51,088 nucleotides of DNA from Oceanospirillaceae bacterium. Its GTDB lineage: Bacteria; Pseudomonadota; Gammaproteobacteria; Pseudomonadales; Balneatricaceae. This document shows, one piece after another, positions 28,836 to 38,838 of the stretch. Location of the stretch: the NCBI GenBank assembly GCA_013215445.1, contig JABSRA010000003.1, positions 4,222-55,309 of the forward strand. Reading direction: 5' to 3'. The notes beneath the pieces are model-generated. The model was not told the DNA's origin and searched no databases. It worked only from the letters and a program-made list of their open reading frames with translations. The stretch's first letter is position 1, and every line of letters starts with the position of its first letter. Both the position numbers and the translations under genes were made by a program.

Positions 28836-29195
28836 GTGGAATCAATTATACTCGCTGTACATGTTTTATTGGCGGCGGCAATTATTGCATTGGTAATGCT
28901 GCAGCAGGGTAAGGGCGCTGAAGCAGGAGCATCATTTGGTGCCGGTGCATCTCAAACAGTTTTTGGTAGTCAGGGGTCGGGAAGTTTTCTGGCGCGTGCG
29001 ACGGCAGTGATGGCAGCATGTTTATTTGCGACCAGTTTTGCACTTGCCTATTTTGCCAAAGAGCAGGCTGGCTATGTCAGTGAGATTGGTATTCCTAGTG
29101 CAGCAATGGTTCAGCAGGCAGAGCAGAGTGCGCTACCTGATTTGGGTGAGTTGTTGCCAGCGCCAACAGATTCAGACATTCCTAGTGCAAACTAA
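28836..29195 (+). CDS. secG: Preprotein translocase subunit SecG
   Basis: SecG is the small accessory subunit of the SecYEG channel. The 119 residues have two hydrophobic segments (about 3-22 and 52-72) flanking the conserved loop MLQQGKGAEAGASFGAGASQTVFGS-like region, the hallmark of the family. The start is GTG at 28836. The C-terminal tail after the second segment is polar. It lies just upstream of tRNA-Leu(GAG), as in E. coli and Pseudomonas. Confidence 0.95.
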   Translation: MESIILAVHVLLAAAIIALVMLQQGKGAEAGASFGAGASQTVFGSQGSGSFLARATAVMAACLFATSFALAYFAKEQAGYVSEIGIPSAAMVQQAEQSALPDLGELLPAPTDSDIPSAN

Positions 29196-29215
29196 GAGAG
29201 TCTAATAAAGGTTTA

Positions 29216-29302
29216 GCCCAGGTGGTGAAATTGGTAGACACGCTACCTTGAGGGGGTAGTGACTGTATAGTCGTGCCGGTTCGAGTCCGGCTCTGGGCAC
29301 CA
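29216..29302 (+). tRNA. tRNA-Leu (anticodon GAG)
   Basis: An 87-base class II tRNA with encoded CCA. The acceptor stem GCCCAGG pairs with the 3' side ending CTGGGC, the anticodon loop is TTGAGGG between CTACC and GGTAG, and a long variable arm is present. The T-loop is GTTCGAGTC-like. Its place directly after secG matches leuU of E. coli. Confidence 0.97.
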
Positions 29303-29329
29303 TGTGTATTTAGTGCGGTTATAATTAAC

Positions 29330-29358
29330 TTGTTTTTATTGAAAAGTATCTTTATAAT
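29330..29358 (+). promoter_or_regulatory. Promoter of tRNA-fMet
   Basis: TTGTTT (29330-29335) and a perfect TATAAT (29353-29358) are 17 bases apart, followed by a GC-rich discriminator GCGCACCG. That discriminator is typical of stable-RNA promoters under stringent control. The start would lie about 33 bases before the tRNA. Confidence 0.75.
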
Positions 29359-29397
29359 GCGCACCGAATAAGGCTTAGTAAATAGCCAAGATTTTGA

Positions 29398-29474
<77 letters not shown>

Positions 29475-29498
29475 TTATTAGAAAAAGTGTTTAAGAAT

Positions 29499-29562
29499 GT
29501 CGGGCTCAGCTCTTCATAAACACTGGCGAAGGACATAGATTTATATCTCATCCTCGTTACCA
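29499..29562 (+). pseudogene. Decayed partial copy of tRNA-fMet
   Basis: Beginning 25 bases after tRNA-fMet, this segment repeats its anticodon-arm start (GTCGGGCTCA, identical) and then, after a diverged stretch, its 3' half: GAAGGACATAG versus GAAGGTCATAG, then a diverged T-loop, and CTCGTTACCAT versus CCCGCTACCAT. The 5' half and the acceptor pairing are lost, so it cannot fold as a tRNA. It looks like a relic of a tandem tRNA duplication or of an old attachment-site copy. Confidence 0.6.
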
Positions 29563-29726
29563 TGTTTAGTGATTAATGATATAATTTAAATATTAATCTA
29601 AATGTTGGTTCGTTAGCTAAATCTATGGATGAGGCTAGCCTACAGTTAAGAGTTTCTTGCTGTAAAAGAATTAAGGGGTTTATGAGCGCTACGTTAAGTA
29701 ATGTTCGTATAATCGCCCGTACTATG

Positions 29727-29747
29727 GCCCCTTTTTAGGGGCTTTTT
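29727..29747 (+). terminator. First leader terminator of the nusA operon
   Basis: GCCCC (29727-29731), a 6-base loop, GGGGC (29738-29742) and five Ts. It is a short, GC-rich intrinsic terminator, only a few bases downstream of the likely transcription start from the -10 at 29708, and also downstream of tRNA-fMet. Confidence 0.75.
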
Positions 29748-29805
29748 CGTGATCAAAGGCTGGCAAAACAATCAATGAGTATTGTATCTGCCTAATTTGA
29801 TTGAG

Positions 29806-29836
29806 AAATGGGCCTTTATGGCCCATTTTTGTTTTT
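29806..29836 (+). terminator. Second leader terminator of the nusA operon
   Basis: AAATGGGCC (29806-29814) pairs perfectly with GGCCCATTT (29820-29828) around the loop TTTAT, followed by T-runs to 29836. It is a strong intrinsic terminator 45 bases before the rimP start. Confidence 0.85.
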
Positions 29837-29881
29837 GAAGTACTGAATATTTCAGCGCTTCGTTTTTTATAGAGGTGCGCA

Positions 29882-30337
29882 GTGTCTGCGAAGTTAAAAC
29901 GTTTACAAGAAATGCTAGATCCCATTGCTGAATCTATGGGGTTTGAACTCTGGGGAATTGAATATTTATCTCTGGGGAAAGACAGCGTTTTACGTATCTA
30001 TATTGATGCTGAAAAAGGTATTTCAGTAGATGATTGTGCTCAGATGAGTCATCAGGCTAGCGGTATTTTAGATGTAGAAGATACTATTACTGGCATGTAT
30101 AGCTTAGAGGTATCGTCACCTGGTTTAGACAGGCTGTTGTTCAAACTTGAGCATTATCAAGCTTACATAGGGCATGTTTTGAAAATTAAGTTGCGCATGC
30201 CCTTCGATGGCCGCAGAAATTTTAAAGGCCAATTGAAAGGTGTTGAGGGTGATGAAATAATTATTGAAGTAGATAATGAAGAGTATGTACTTCCAATTGA
30301 TTATATAGATAAGGCCCAAGTAGAGCCGCAGTTTTAA
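29882..30337 (+). CDS. rimP: Ribosome maturation factor RimP
   Basis: RimP helps 30S subunit maturation. The 151 residues show the conserved N-terminal segment (LDPIAESMGFELWGIEYL), the LRIYIDAEKGISVDDCAQMSHQ block and a C-terminal Sm-like domain ending near residue 151. The start is GTG at 29882 with GAGG a few bases upstream. It is the first gene of the nusA operon, 65 bases before nusA. Confidence 0.96.
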   Translation: MSAKLKRLQEMLDPIAESMGFELWGIEYLSLGKDSVLRIYIDAEKGISVDDCAQMSHQASGILDVEDTITGMYSLEVSSPGLDRLLFKLEHYQAYIGHVLKIKLRMPFDGRRNFKGQLKGVEGDEIIIEVDNEEYVLPIDYIDKAQVEPQF

Positions 30338-30402
30338 ACATTTAATATTAACAGAATGGTTCCAGTGATTGGCGCCAGCAGGGAAAATAGCGAGGCAGTG
30401 AT

Positions 30403-31896
30403 ATGAGCAAAGAAATCTTGCTGGTAGCAGAAGCAGTTTCGAACGAAAAGGACGTATCTAAAGAAGTTATTTTCGAGGCAATCGAGTTGGCGTTAGCAAC
30501 GGCGACTAAAAGACGTTTCGAAGATGAAGAGTCTGATATTTACGTCGTTATCGATAGAAATACCGGAGACTATGATACTTTTCGTCGATGGACTGTAGTT
30601 GGTGATGTCGGTATTGCCATATTAGGTACTGAGTGGACCTCGCAAGAGGCGGCGGAAGTAGACACCGAATTAAAAATTGGCGATGTCCATGTAGAGCAAA
30701 TCGAGTCGGTTAAATTTGGCCGCATCGCTGCGCAGACTGCCAAACAGGTAATTGTGCAGAAAGTCCGAGAGGCAGAGCGCGCTAAGGTAGTTGAAATGTA
30801 CCGTGACCGTGTTGGAGAGCTTATCTCTGCCACTGTCAAAAAAGTAACGCGCGATAATATTATTATCGATTTGGGAAATAATGCCGAGGCTTTATTGCCC
30901 CGTGAAAATATCCTTCCCAGAGAAGTTTTTCGAATTGGCGATCGAGTTCGCGCAGTCTTGCATGAAATTCGCACTGAAGGGCGAGGACCGCAGTTGGTGC
31001 TTTCGCGTACCAGTTCTAAAATGCTGATTGAACTGTTTAGCATTGAAGTCCCTGAAGTCTCTGAGCAAGTGATAGACATTCGTGCCGCTGCTCGTGACCC
31101 AGGGTCGCGTGCCAAAATTGCAGTTAAGACCAACGATGGAAGAATTGACCCGGTAGGTGCTTGTGTCGGCATGCGTGGAGCGCGTGTGCAAGCGGTGTCT
31201 AATGAGTTGGGTGGTGAGCGTGTCGATATTATCTGTTGGGATGATAATCCTGCCCAGTTAGTGATTAATGCGATGTCTCCCGCTGAAGTCGTGTCTATAG
31301 TTGTAGATGAAGATAAGCATTCCATGGATGTGGCTGTGGCTCAAGAAGCGCTGGCAATGGCTATTGGTCGCAGTGGTCAAAATGTGCGTCTAGCATCAGA
31401 GCTTACCGGTTGGGAACTCAACGTAATGACTGAAGAAGATGCTGCTAAGAAGCATGAATCTGAAGTTGGTGGAATTGTTGAGAGCTTTATCAAAGCCTTA
31501 GATGTAGATGAAGATGTCGCGGCTGTGCTGGTTGATGAGGGTTTCAGTACTCTTGAAGAAGTGGCTTATGTACCCGTTGATGAAATGTTACAAATAGACG
31601 GCTTCGATGAAGATATAGTTGAAGAATTACGCTCGCGAGCTAAAGATGCTTTGTTAAATCAAGCGCTTGCCAGTGAAGAAGTTTTAGAGAAAGCAGAGCC
31701 TGCTGAAGACTTGTTAACCATGGAGGGCATGGATAAACATGTTGCTTTCCTATTAGCTGCTCACGGCATAATCACGATGGAAGATCTCGCAGAACAATCT
31801 GTTGAAGAGCTGCTAGACGTTGAAGGCATGACTGAAGAATTAGCTGCTCAATATATTATGACAGCCCGCGCTCCTTGGTTCGCGGATGAAGAGTAA
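30403..31896 (+). CDS. nusA: Transcription termination/antitermination factor NusA
   Basis: NusA binds RNA polymerase and modulates pausing, termination and antitermination. The 497 residues include the N-terminal polymerase-binding domain (1-125), S1 (about 135-200), two KH domains (about 230-345, with [12 protein letters not shown] and [12 protein letters not shown]) and two acidic C-terminal repeats (about 360-490) as in E. coli. The upstream leader contains two intrinsic terminators, a plausible site for NusA to act on its own operon. It is followed by infB after 20 bases. Confidence 0.98.
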   Translation: MSKEILLVAEAVSNEKDVSKEVIFEAIELALATATKRRFEDEESDIYVVIDRNTGDYDTFRRWTVVGDVGIAILGTEWTSQEAAEVDTELKIGDVHVEQIESVKFGRIAAQTAKQVIVQKVREAERAKVVEMYRDRVGELISATVKKVTRDNIIIDLGNNAEALLPRENILPREVFRIGDRVRAVLHEIRTEGRGPQLVLSRTSSKMLIELFSIEVPEVSEQVIDIRAAARDPGSRAKIAVKTNDGRIDPVGACVGMRGARVQAVSNELGGERVDIICWDDNPAQLVINAMSPAEVVSIVVDEDKHSMDVAVAQEALAMAIGRSGQNVRLASELTGWELNVMTEEDAAKKHESEVGGIVESFIKALDVDEDVAAVLVDEGFSTLEEVAYVPVDEMLQIDGFDEDIVEELRSRAKDALLNQALASEEVLEKAEPAEDLLTMEGMDKHVAFLLAAHGIITMEDLAEQSVEELLDVEGMTEELAAQYIMTARAPWFADEE

Positions 31897-31916
31897 GCTG
31901 AGGTAGGAGTAATAAA

Positions 31917-34598
31917 ATGTCAGAAGTTATAGTTACAGAATTGGCCGAAGTTATCGGTGTTTCCCCTGAGCGCTTGATTGAGCAAATGGCAGAGGCGGGA
32001 ATTAAAGGTAAGAAGAACGATACTAGTGTTACTGATCAAGAGCGTCAGACTCTACTTGCGCATCTTAAACGAGCACATGGAGACTCCGCCGAAGAAGCAG
32101 GTCAGCCTAAAAAAATTAGTTTGAAGCGTAAATCAATTTCACAGCTGAAGACCGGTGGTTCAAGTCGTAAAACAGTTAATGTTGAAGTGCGCAAGACTCG
32201 TACTTATGTGAAACGTGCAGACGTTGAAGAAGCGTCTGTAGAGGAAGCTCCTGTCGTTGAAGCGCCGGTAGTTCAGGCTCCAGCGGAGACGCACATCAGT
32301 CCCCAGACGGTGAAGGCAGTTGCAAGTGTTGTCGAAAAAACGACAGCAAAGGCGATTGTAACGCCCTCTATTCCCACAGCTGCGCCTATAGTTGTGGCTG
32401 AAGAGTCTAAGACTGCGGCTGAAATTGCCGAAGATCAGCGTAGAGATCAAGAGCGTGCGGCCGCCCAGAAAGAAGCGGACAAGGCGGCGGTTGCAGCTGC
32501 CAAAGAACACGTGGCGCATGAAGATGAGCGCTTGGCTGCTGAAGCTAGCGCCCAGAAGAAAGCAGCGGAAGATGCCGTTCGGATAGCCAAAGAAGATGAA
32601 GAAGAGCAGCGTAAGGCCGCGGTCATTGAACAGGCTACACCTAAGCAAGCTCCCGTGCATAAGAAGCCTGCCCGCGAAGAGCGCAAGCCTGCAAAAGGAG
32701 CCAAAGGTAAATCTGGTGGCTCCGGTAGAAATGACAAGCGTAACCGTCGTGGTAAATTGTCGAGAAATGCTCGCTCTAAGCCTAATGTGTTAAGCTCAGG
32801 TAGTCCTAATCAGCATGGCTTTACCGAGCCACAAGCTGCCCGAGTGCATGAAGTAGCAGTACCAGAGAGTATTATCGTTGCAGAACTGGCGAAGAAAATG
32901 TCAGTGAAAGCCGCTGAAGTAATCAAAGTCATGTTTAAGATGGGCGCGATGGCGACTATCAACCAAGTGATCGACCAAGATACTGCTATTTTAGTGGTAG
33001 AAGAGATGGGTCATATTGCTAAGCCAATGGCAGATAATGCGATTGAAGAGGCATTGTTAGACTCTGTTGTAACAGAGGGCGAAGCGATACATCGTGCTCC
33101 AGTTGTGACAGTAATGGGTCATGTTGACCACGGAAAAACTTCTCTGCTTGATAATATTCGCAGTTCAAGAGTCGCCGCGGGCGAGTCTGGCGGAATCACC
33201 CAGCATATTGGTGCTTACCGTGTAAAAACCAGTAAAGGGTTAATCACTTTCTTGGATACTCCTGGTCACGCTGCATTCACTGCGATGCGTGCTCGTGGCG
33301 CACAGCTAACCGATATCGTGGTATTGGTAGTGGCTGCCGATGATGGTGTTATGCCCCAGACCAAAGAAGCGGTACAACACGCTAAGGCTGCAGGTGTACC
33401 ACTGGTCATTGCGGTTAACAAAATTGACAAAGAACAAGCTGATCCAGAGCGGGTCATGAACGAATTAGCGGCTCTGGATGTTATTCCAGAGGCTTGGGGT
33501 GGCGATGTACAGTTCATTAAAGTTTCGGCTAAGACTGGTGAGGGCATTGAGCAGTTATTAGAAGCTATCTCCTTGCAGGCAGAGCTACTAGAGCTTAATG
33601 CAGTGGAAACTGGTCAGGCTCAAGGTGTGGTAATTGAATCGCGTCTAGAAAAAGGACGTGGCCCAGTTGCAACAGTCCTAGTTCAGTCTGGTACCTTGAA
33701 AAAGGGTGATATAGTACTTGCCGGGCTACACTATGGTCGTGTTAGAGCGATGATGGATGAAAATCGTAAGGCTGCTTTGAGTGCTGGTCCTTCAGAGCCT
33801 GTTGAAATTATTGGCCTAGATGGTACACCTGCTGCCGGTGCTGAATTTACCGTGGTCAGCGATGACAAAAAAGCGCGTGAAGTTGCACTGTTTCGTCAGG
33901 GCAAATATCGTGAGATTAAGCTGGCTCGCCAACAAGCTTCCAAGCTTGAGAACTTGTTTGCCAACATGGAAGCAGGCGATGTAGCGACCTTAAATATCGT
34001 CTTGAAAACGGATGTCCGCGGTACCCTAGAGGCGTTGACTTCAGCGCTTGAAGAGCTGTCGACCGATGAAGTTAAAGTGGTTATCGTCTCCTCGGGTGTC
34101 GGTGGTATTGCTGAAACTGAAGCCAACTTAGCGCTGGCTTCCTCGGCACTGATGATTGGCTTTAATGTACGCGCCGATTCACAGGCCAAGGCGATCGTTG
34201 ATCGTGAAGGCATTCAGTTGCGCTATTACAGCATTATCTACAACATCATCGATGATGTTAAACAGGCGATGAGTGGGCTTCTGTCCCCTGAATTGCGTGA
34301 AGAAATTGTGGGTATTGCACAAGTACGCGACGTGTTCCGCTCTCCTAAGATTGGTCTAGTGGCCGGTTGTATGGTCACCGAAGGTTCAGTGTTCCGTAAC
34401 AAGCGTATTCGTGTACTACGTGATAACGTAGTTATTTACGAAGGTGAACTTGAGTCACTGCGTCGCTTTAAAGATGCTGTGGCAGAAGTGCGCCAGGGCA
34501 TGGAATGTGGTATCGGCGTGAAGAACTACAACGATGTTAAAGTCGGCGATCAGATCGAAGTATTTGATACAGTAGAAATTGCTCGAACTATTGATTAA
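31917..34598 (+). CDS. infB: Translation initiation factor IF-2
   Basis: IF-2 is the GTPase that brings fMet-tRNA to the 30S subunit and promotes subunit joining. The 893 residues contain a small N-terminal IF2_N domain, a long charged, alanine- and lysine-rich linker (about 55-300, with [15 protein letters not shown]), a second IF2_N-like part and the GTPase with G1 GHVDHGKTS near residue 400, followed by the beta-barrel and fMet-tRNA-binding C2 domain. Length is nearly that of E. coli IF2. A large stem-loop lies between it and rbfA. Confidence 0.98.
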   Translation: MSEVIVTELAEVIGVSPERLIEQMAEAGIKGKKNDTSVTDQERQTLLAHLKRAHGDSAEEAGQPKKISLKRKSISQLKTGGSSRKTVNVEVRKTRTYVKRADVEEASVEEAPVVEAPVVQAPAETHISPQTVKAVASVVEKTTAKAIVTPSIPTAAPIVVAEESKTAAEIAEDQRRDQERAAAQKEADKAAVAAAKEHVAHEDERLAAEASAQKKAAEDAVRIAKEDEEEQRKAAVIEQATPKQAPVHKKPAREERKPAKGAKGKSGGSGRNDKRNRRGKLSRNARSKPNVLSSGSPNQHGFTEPQAARVHEVAVPESIIVAELAKKMSVKAAEVIKVMFKMGAMATINQVIDQDTAILVVEEMGHIAKPMADNAIEEALLDSVVTEGEAIHRAPVVTVMGHVDHGKTSLLDNIRSSRVAAGESGGITQHIGAYRVKTSKGLITFLDTPGHAAFTAMRARGAQLTDIVVLVVAADDGVMPQTKEAVQHAKAAGVPLVIAVNKIDKEQADPERVMNELAALDVIPEAWGGDVQFIKVSAKTGEGIEQLLEAISLQAELLELNAVETGQAQGVVIESRLEKGRGPVATVLVQSGTLKKGDIVLAGLHYGRVRAMMDENRKAALSAGPSEPVEIIGLDGTPAAGAEFTVVSDDKKAREVALFRQGKYREIKLARQQASKLENLFANMEAGDVATLNIVLKTDVRGTLEALTSALEELSTDEVKVVIVSSGVGGIAETEANLALASSALMIGFNVRADSQAKAIVDREGIQLRYYSIIYNIIDDVKQAMSGLLSPELREEIVGIAQVRDVFRSPKIGLVAGCMVTEGSVFRNKRIRVLRDNVVIYEGELESLRRFKDAVAEVRQGMECGIGVKNYNDVKVGDQIEVFDTVEIARTID

Positions 34599-34619
34599 TC
34601 ACTGATAGTCAGCATAATA

Positions 34620-34669
34620 AAGCCGCACTAGGGTGGTCCAAAATATGGGCTAATCCCTAGCTGCGGCTT
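34620..34669 (+). repeat. Long stem-loop between infB and rbfA
   Basis: AAGCCGCA plus CTAGGG (34620-34633) pairs with CCCTAG, one bulged C, and TGCGGCTT (34655-34669), giving 14 bp around a 21-base loop. No T-run follows, so it is unlikely to be a terminator. It may be an RNase III processing or stability element within the operon mRNA. Confidence 0.65.
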
Positions 34670-34693
34670 ACTAATATAGGTAGTAAACTACTA

Positions 34694-35104
34694 ATGGCAA
34701 AAGAATATAGCCGCACACAGCGAATCGCTGAGCAAATTCAAAGAGATCTTGCCCAGTTAATTCAGCGCGAGATTAAAGACCCGCGTATAGGCATGGTCAC
34801 CATCAGTTACGTCAAAGTCGCCCGCGATTTGGGCTATGCAGAAGTTTATTTTACGGTTATGCCTTTCGGCGACCGTACAGAAGATGAGTCAGTAAGCGCT
34901 GCTAGTGCTGTATTAAAAGATGCGGCAGGATTTTTGCGGACTGAACTTGCGAGCAATATGCAATTGCGTACGGTACCAAAATTACGTTTCCACTATGATG
35001 CCAGTATTGATCGTGGTCGCCGTTTGCACTCTTTAATAGAGCAGACAGTTCGCGAAAGCAAAGCTAAAGCTGCCCGTGGCGAGCAAGACAATGACGAGAA
35101 ATAA
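34694..35104 (+). CDS. rbfA: 30S ribosome-binding factor RbfA
   Basis: RbfA is a KH-type protein needed for late 30S maturation and cold adaptation. The 136 residues show the typical N-terminus (RTQRIAEQIQRDLAQLIQ), the DPRIGMVTI segment and the LRTVPKLRFHYDASIDRG block. It lies between infB and truB, 12 bases before truB, in the standard order. Confidence 0.96.
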   Translation: MAKEYSRTQRIAEQIQRDLAQLIQREIKDPRIGMVTISYVKVARDLGYAEVYFTVMPFGDRTEDESVSAASAVLKDAAGFLRTELASNMQLRTVPKLRFHYDASIDRGRRLHSLIEQTVRESKAKAARGEQDNDEK

Positions 35105-35116
35105 TGAGTTAATATC

Positions 35117-36064
35117 ATGGGAAGAAGGCATAAAGGCCGTCAATTAGATGGTGTTTTTTTATTAGATAAACCACCTGGACTCAGTTCTAATGGTGTATTG
35201 CAACATGTAAAACGCCTCTATGGTGCCGCTAAAGCGGGTCATACAGGTGCCTTGGATCCATTGGCGACCGGTATGTTGCCTCTTACTTTTGGTGAGGCGA
35301 CCAAGTTTTCACAGTTTTTGCTCAATGCTGACAAGCGCTATCAAACCACTGCCAAGCTTGGCATTCGCACAGATTCATCGGATGCGGATGGCAAAGTGAT
35401 TGAGACTCAAGAAATTGGCGAGCATGTGACCGCCGATTTGATTAAGCAGTTAATCATTGAACACTTTAGTGGCGAGATAGAGCAAGTTCCCTCGATGTTT
35501 TCTGCACTTAAGTATAAGGGCGAACCTCTCTATAAATTGGCACGCAGAGGTGAGACGGTTGAAGTAAAATCTCGTCGAGTGAATATTCTGAGTATCGAAT
35601 TGTTAGATTACCGCCCAGAGTTAGGCGAGTTTGATTTGGATATTCGCTGCTCAAAAGGTACTTATATTCGCTCAATCGTTGAAGATCTGGGTCTCATGCT
35701 CGGCTGTGGCGCACATGTTTGTGTATTGCGCCGTCTTGAATCTGGGCCTTACAAAGCGGATATGATGATTACACTGGAACAGCTGGATGCATTGATCGAG
35801 TTGTCTGAAAGTGATGCTGAAAAAGAGCAGCGCTTAGATGCCCTGTTGATTCCGCTGTACTCTCCCGTCGAACATCTATACAAGGTCGAATTGGATGAAG
35901 AGCAGAAAATCCGTTTGTTCCAAGGTAAGCCTGTGGATCTACCGGGTTTAGAGCCAGCATTGGTTAGACTACATTTACAGGAAAATGATCGTTTTATTGG
36001 TATTGGTGAAATTAATGAGCAGGGAATATTACGCTCTAAGCGTTTGCTATCTACCGCTAATTGA
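35117..36064 (+). CDS. truB: tRNA pseudouridine(55) synthase TruB
   Basis: TruB makes pseudouridine 55 in the T-loop of tRNAs. The 315 residues include FLLDKPPGLSSNG, the catalytic aspartate in GHTGALDPLATGMLP, and the C-terminal PUA-like domain. It is followed by rpsO after 181 bases that hold a separate promoter and a structured leader. Confidence 0.97.
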   Translation: MGRRHKGRQLDGVFLLDKPPGLSSNGVLQHVKRLYGAAKAGHTGALDPLATGMLPLTFGEATKFSQFLLNADKRYQTTAKLGIRTDSSDADGKVIETQEIGEHVTADLIKQLIIEHFSGEIEQVPSMFSALKYKGEPLYKLARRGETVEVKSRRVNILSIELLDYRPELGEFDLDIRCSKGTYIRSIVEDLGLMLGCGAHVCVLRRLESGPYKADMMITLEQLDALIELSESDAEKEQRLDALLIPLYSPVEHLYKVELDEEQKIRLFQGKPVDLPGLEPALVRLHLQENDRFIGIGEINEQGILRSKRLLSTAN

Positions 36065-36125
36065 AAGTAGATCTTGGATAGTTTAAATAACTCTAATCAT
36101 TAAAATGGCATTAGCCTTGCGGTGG

Positions 36126-36134
36126 TGGTAGAAT
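36126..36134 (+). promoter_or_regulatory. Extended -10 promoter of rpsO
   Basis: TGG followed by TAGAAT (36129-36134) is an extended -10 element, with a GC-rich discriminator GTCGCC like the tRNA-fMet and rpsF promoters in this window. A weak TGGCAT lies at -35. The start would be about 105 bases before rpsO. Confidence 0.5.
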
Positions 36135-36194
36135 GTCGCCGGTATTTGGCGGGTTACTAATAATATGCTTGGTAGCTCGTGTCTTAAAATAAGT

Positions 36195-36217
36195 TGATCG
36201 CAGGTTTAACCGGATCA
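36195..36217 (+). promoter_or_regulatory. Candidate S15 autoregulatory stem-loop in the rpsO leader
   Basis: TGATC (36195-36199) pairs with GATCA (36213-36217) and encloses GGTT/AACC. GCAG at 36200-36203 could instead pair with CTGC at 36219-36222, giving an alternative fold. S15 represses its own translation through a leader structure in several bacteria, so this is a plausible target, but a match to any known S15 motif has not been shown. Confidence 0.4.
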
Positions 36218-36245
36218 TCTGCATATTATATCGGAGTAATATAAA

Positions 36246-36515
36246 ATGGCATTATCAGCTGTTGAGAAAGCGCAAATCGTTGCAGACTACGGTCGTGTTG
36301 AAGGCGATACTGGTTCTTCTGAAGTTCAGGTTGCACTTTTAACTGCAAACATTCATGCACTTCAGGGACACTTTAAGTCTCACATTCATGATCACCATTC
36401 ACGCCGCGGTCTAATCCGTATGGTAAACCAGCGTCGTAAATTGCTGGATTACTTGAAGAAGACTAAGGTAGATAGTTACCTTGATCTGATTAAGCGTTTA
36501 GGACTACGTCGTTAA
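36246..36515 (+). CDS. rpsO: 30S ribosomal protein S15
   Basis: S15 binds 16S rRNA early in 30S assembly. The 89 residues match the universal length, with the conserved blocks [13 protein letters not shown] and [21 protein letters not shown]. The gene has a GGAG ribosome site, its own candidate promoter, and ends at a perfect terminator at 36528-36558. pnp follows, the usual rpsO–pnp pair. Confidence 0.98.
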   Translation: MALSAVEKAQIVADYGRVEGDTGSSEVQVALLTANIHALQGHFKSHIHDHHSRRGLIRMVNQRRKLLDYLKKTKVDSYLDLIKRLGLRR

Positions 36516-36527
36516 GACATAAGTTCT

Positions 36528-36558
36528 GGGCCGTGCTTGCACGGCCCTCTTTGTTTTT
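36528..36558 (+). terminator. Intrinsic terminator after rpsO
   Basis: GGGCCGTGC (36528-36536) pairs perfectly with GCACGGCCC (36539-36547) across a 2-base gap, followed by a T-rich run to 36558. In E. coli the matching hairpin is read through partly to give rpsO–pnp transcripts. Confidence 0.85.
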
Positions 36559-36661
36559 GGATTAAAAAACTTCGAGACCGCCAACAGAGCACTTAGGTAT
36601 ACAGATCGCCTGTACTCATTTATCTTTTGTCTAATTGACTTAGTCAGAGAATAAACGAGTA

Positions 36662-36685
36662 CCGGCATATTACGATGTTACCGGG
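36662..36685 (+). repeat. Stem-loop in the pnp leader
   Basis: CCGGCAT pairs with ATG and CCGG (36662-36685), with a TTA bulge, about 45 bases before the pnp start. In E. coli an RNase III-cut hairpin in this position controls pnp autoregulation; whether this weaker one does so is unknown. Confidence 0.35.
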
Positions 36686-36728
36686 TGTCCTCATTGGCCT
36701 TTCATTATTTTAAAAAAGAGGATATATC

Positions 36729-38816
36729 GTGGAAGCGATTATTAAGAAATTTAAGCTAGGTAACCAAGAAGTTACTCTAGAGACTGGTCGTATTGCACGC
36801 CAGGCAACCGGCGCTGTACTAGTTACCATTGAAGGCGTACAAGTACTTTGTACCGTGGTTGGTAAAAAGACGGCAAAAGAAGGTCAGGATTTTTTCCCGC
36901 TATCTGTACATTACCAAGAGAAGTACTATGCAGTCGGCAAAATTCCAGGTGGATTCTTCAAGCGTGAAGCACGTCCCTCTGAAAAAGAGACCCTGACTTC
37001 GCGTCTAATTGACCGTCCAATTCGCCCATTATTCCCCAAGGGATACATGAACGAAGTACAAGTTATTTGTACGGTTATGTCTGCGGATAAAATCAATGAT
37101 CCTGATATTGCCGCCATGCTAGGTGTATCAGCTGCCTTGGCAATCTCCGGTATCCCTTTTAAGGGACCTATTGGTTGTGCGCGAGTTGGTTTTACTGAAG
37201 AAGATGGTTATATCTTAAACCCAACTTACGAGCAGCTTGCTACCTCTGAGTTGGACATGGTAGTTGCTGGAACCAAAGATGCGGTACTGATGGTCGAGTC
37301 TCAAGCTGACGAGCTCAGCGAAGATGAGATGTTGGGTGCGGTATTGTTTGCTCACACTGAGTTCCAAGGCGCTATCGATGCGATTGCAGAGCTTAAAGAA
37401 GAAGCTGGCAAACCTACCTGGGATTGGACTCCTGTTGCTGTCAACGAAGAACTAGTCACCCAAGTAACAGCGTTAGTTGGTGCTGGTATTGAAAGCGCCT
37501 ATCAAACTGCCGATAAAATGCAGCGTCAAGATATGCTTAGTGAGCTGCGCGATCAAGCAGTAGCAGCACTTTCAGGTGAAGAGGGTCAGGCGAGCGCTAA
37601 AGAAGTGTCTGCTGTTGTTAGCAGCATTGAAAAATCAACAGTACGCATGCGCATTGTTAATGGTCAACCGCGCATCGATGGTCGTGATACTAAAACGGTT
37701 CGCGGCATTGACGTTGAGATTGATGTTCTTTCAGGTACACATGGCTCTGCGCTATTCACCCGTGGTGAAACTCAGGCAATTGTTACTTGTACTTTAGGTA
37801 CTTCACGTGACCAACAGATGATTGATGCCATTGAAGGCGAGCGTAAAGATCCCTTCATGTTGCACTACAACTTCCCTCCATACTCGGTTGGTGAAGCGGG
37901 ACGCATAGGTTCAACAGGACGTCGTGAAATTGGTCACGGTCGCTTAGCGCGCCGTTCAGTTGCCGCAATGTTACCTTCTCAGGAAGATTTCCCATACACT
38001 ATCCGTATCGTATCAGAGATCACTGAATCTAACGGTTCAAGCTCTATGGCTTCGGTCTGTGGTGCATCGCTTGCGATGATGTCTGCTGGTGTGCCGCTTA
38101 AGGCGCCAATTGCCGGTATCGCGATGGGTCTGGTTAAAGAGGGCGACAAGTTTGCTATCCTTACCGACATTTTAGGTGATGAAGATCACTTGGGTGACAT
38201 GGACTTTAAAGTAGCCGGTACTGAGCAGGGTATCACTGCACTACAGATGGATATCAAGATTACTGGTATCACTGAAGAGATCATGGATCTGGCCCTTGAA
38301 CAGGCGCTTGAAGCCCGTACACATATCCTTAAGGAAATGGCTAAAGTCATTGGTTACGCACGTCCTGAACTACCGGACAATGCACCTGCCATGACCATGA
38401 TCAAGATCAATCCTGAAAAGATTCGCGATGTAATCGGTAAGGGCGGCGCTACTATCCGTTCAATTACTGAGCAGACGGGTGCGATGATCGATCTAGAAGA
38501 TGACGGTACCGTTCGTATCTTCGCTGCAGATAAAGCCGCCGCTCAAAAAGCTACGGATATTATTCTGGGAATTACAGCAGAGGCAGAAATCGGTAAAATC
38601 TACGAAGGTAAAGTAGTGCGTATCGAAGAGTTTGGTGCTTTTGTTAATATCCTGCCAGGCAAAGATGGTCTAGTGCATATCTCACAGATTGATAGCAAGC
38701 GTGTTGAGAAAGTGACTGACTACATTAAGATGGATCAGATGATCAAAGTTAAGGTATTAGATGTCGACGTACGTGGTCGTATCAAATTATCTATGAAAGA
38801 CCTTGCCGAAGATTAA
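36729..38816 (+). CDS. pnp: Polynucleotide phosphorylase
   Basis: PNPase is the 3'-to-5' phosphorolytic exoribonuclease of the RNA degradosome. The 695 residues hold two RNase PH domains (about 10-230 and 310-545) with an alpha-helical linker between, then KH (about 552-610, [16 protein letters not shown]) and S1 (about 620-692) RNA-binding domains. The start is GTG at 36729 with GAGG upstream. It follows rpsO and ends at a strong terminator at 38839-38864. Confidence 0.98.
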   Translation: MEAIIKKFKLGNQEVTLETGRIARQATGAVLVTIEGVQVLCTVVGKKTAKEGQDFFPLSVHYQEKYYAVGKIPGGFFKREARPSEKETLTSRLIDRPIRPLFPKGYMNEVQVICTVMSADKINDPDIAAMLGVSAALAISGIPFKGPIGCARVGFTEEDGYILNPTYEQLATSELDMVVAGTKDAVLMVESQADELSEDEMLGAVLFAHTEFQGAIDAIAELKEEAGKPTWDWTPVAVNEELVTQVTALVGAGIESAYQTADKMQRQDMLSELRDQAVAALSGEEGQASAKEVSAVVSSIEKSTVRMRIVNGQPRIDGRDTKTVRGIDVEIDVLSGTHGSALFTRGETQAIVTCTLGTSRDQQMIDAIEGERKDPFMLHYNFPPYSVGEAGRIGSTGRREIGHGRLARRSVAAMLPSQEDFPYTIRIVSEITESNGSSSMASVCGASLAMMSAGVPLKAPIAGIAMGLVKEGDKFAILTDILGDEDHLGDMDFKVAGTEQGITALQMDIKITGITEEIMDLALEQALEARTHILKEMAKVIGYARPELPDNAPAMTMIKINPEKIRDVIGKGGATIRSITEQTGAMIDLEDDGTVRIFAADKAAAQKATDIILGITAEAEIGKIYEGKVVRIEEFGAFVNILPGKDGLVHISQIDSKRVEKVTDYIKMDQMIKVKVLDVDVRGRIKLSMKDLAED

Positions 38817-38838
38817 GCGTAATCGGTAATTCTGACTG

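Larger units (their letters stand above)
29563..29881 (+). promoter_or_regulatory. Leader region of the rimP–nusA–infB operon
   Basis: This gap, 319 bases from the relic to rimP, holds no gene. A perfect -10 box TATAAT lies at 29708-29713 with a GC-rich discriminator, although no good -35 is seen. About 7 bases after the predicted start comes a terminator hairpin (29727-29747), and a second follows at 29806-29836, ending 45 bases before rimP. Both would have to be read through for the operon to be expressed. The equivalent E. coli leader also contains terminators, and NusA represses its own operon. Confidence 0.55.

Noticed and set aside
30570..31325. A 251-codon open frame on the minus strand inside nusA
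   Set aside because: It is antisense to a well-conserved gene, matches no family and has no ribosome site; it is a by-product of nusA codon use.
32160..32660. A minus-strand frame opposite the infB linker
   Set aside because: Its arginine- and phenylalanine-rich content mirrors the charged, repetitive infB linker; no sign of a real gene.
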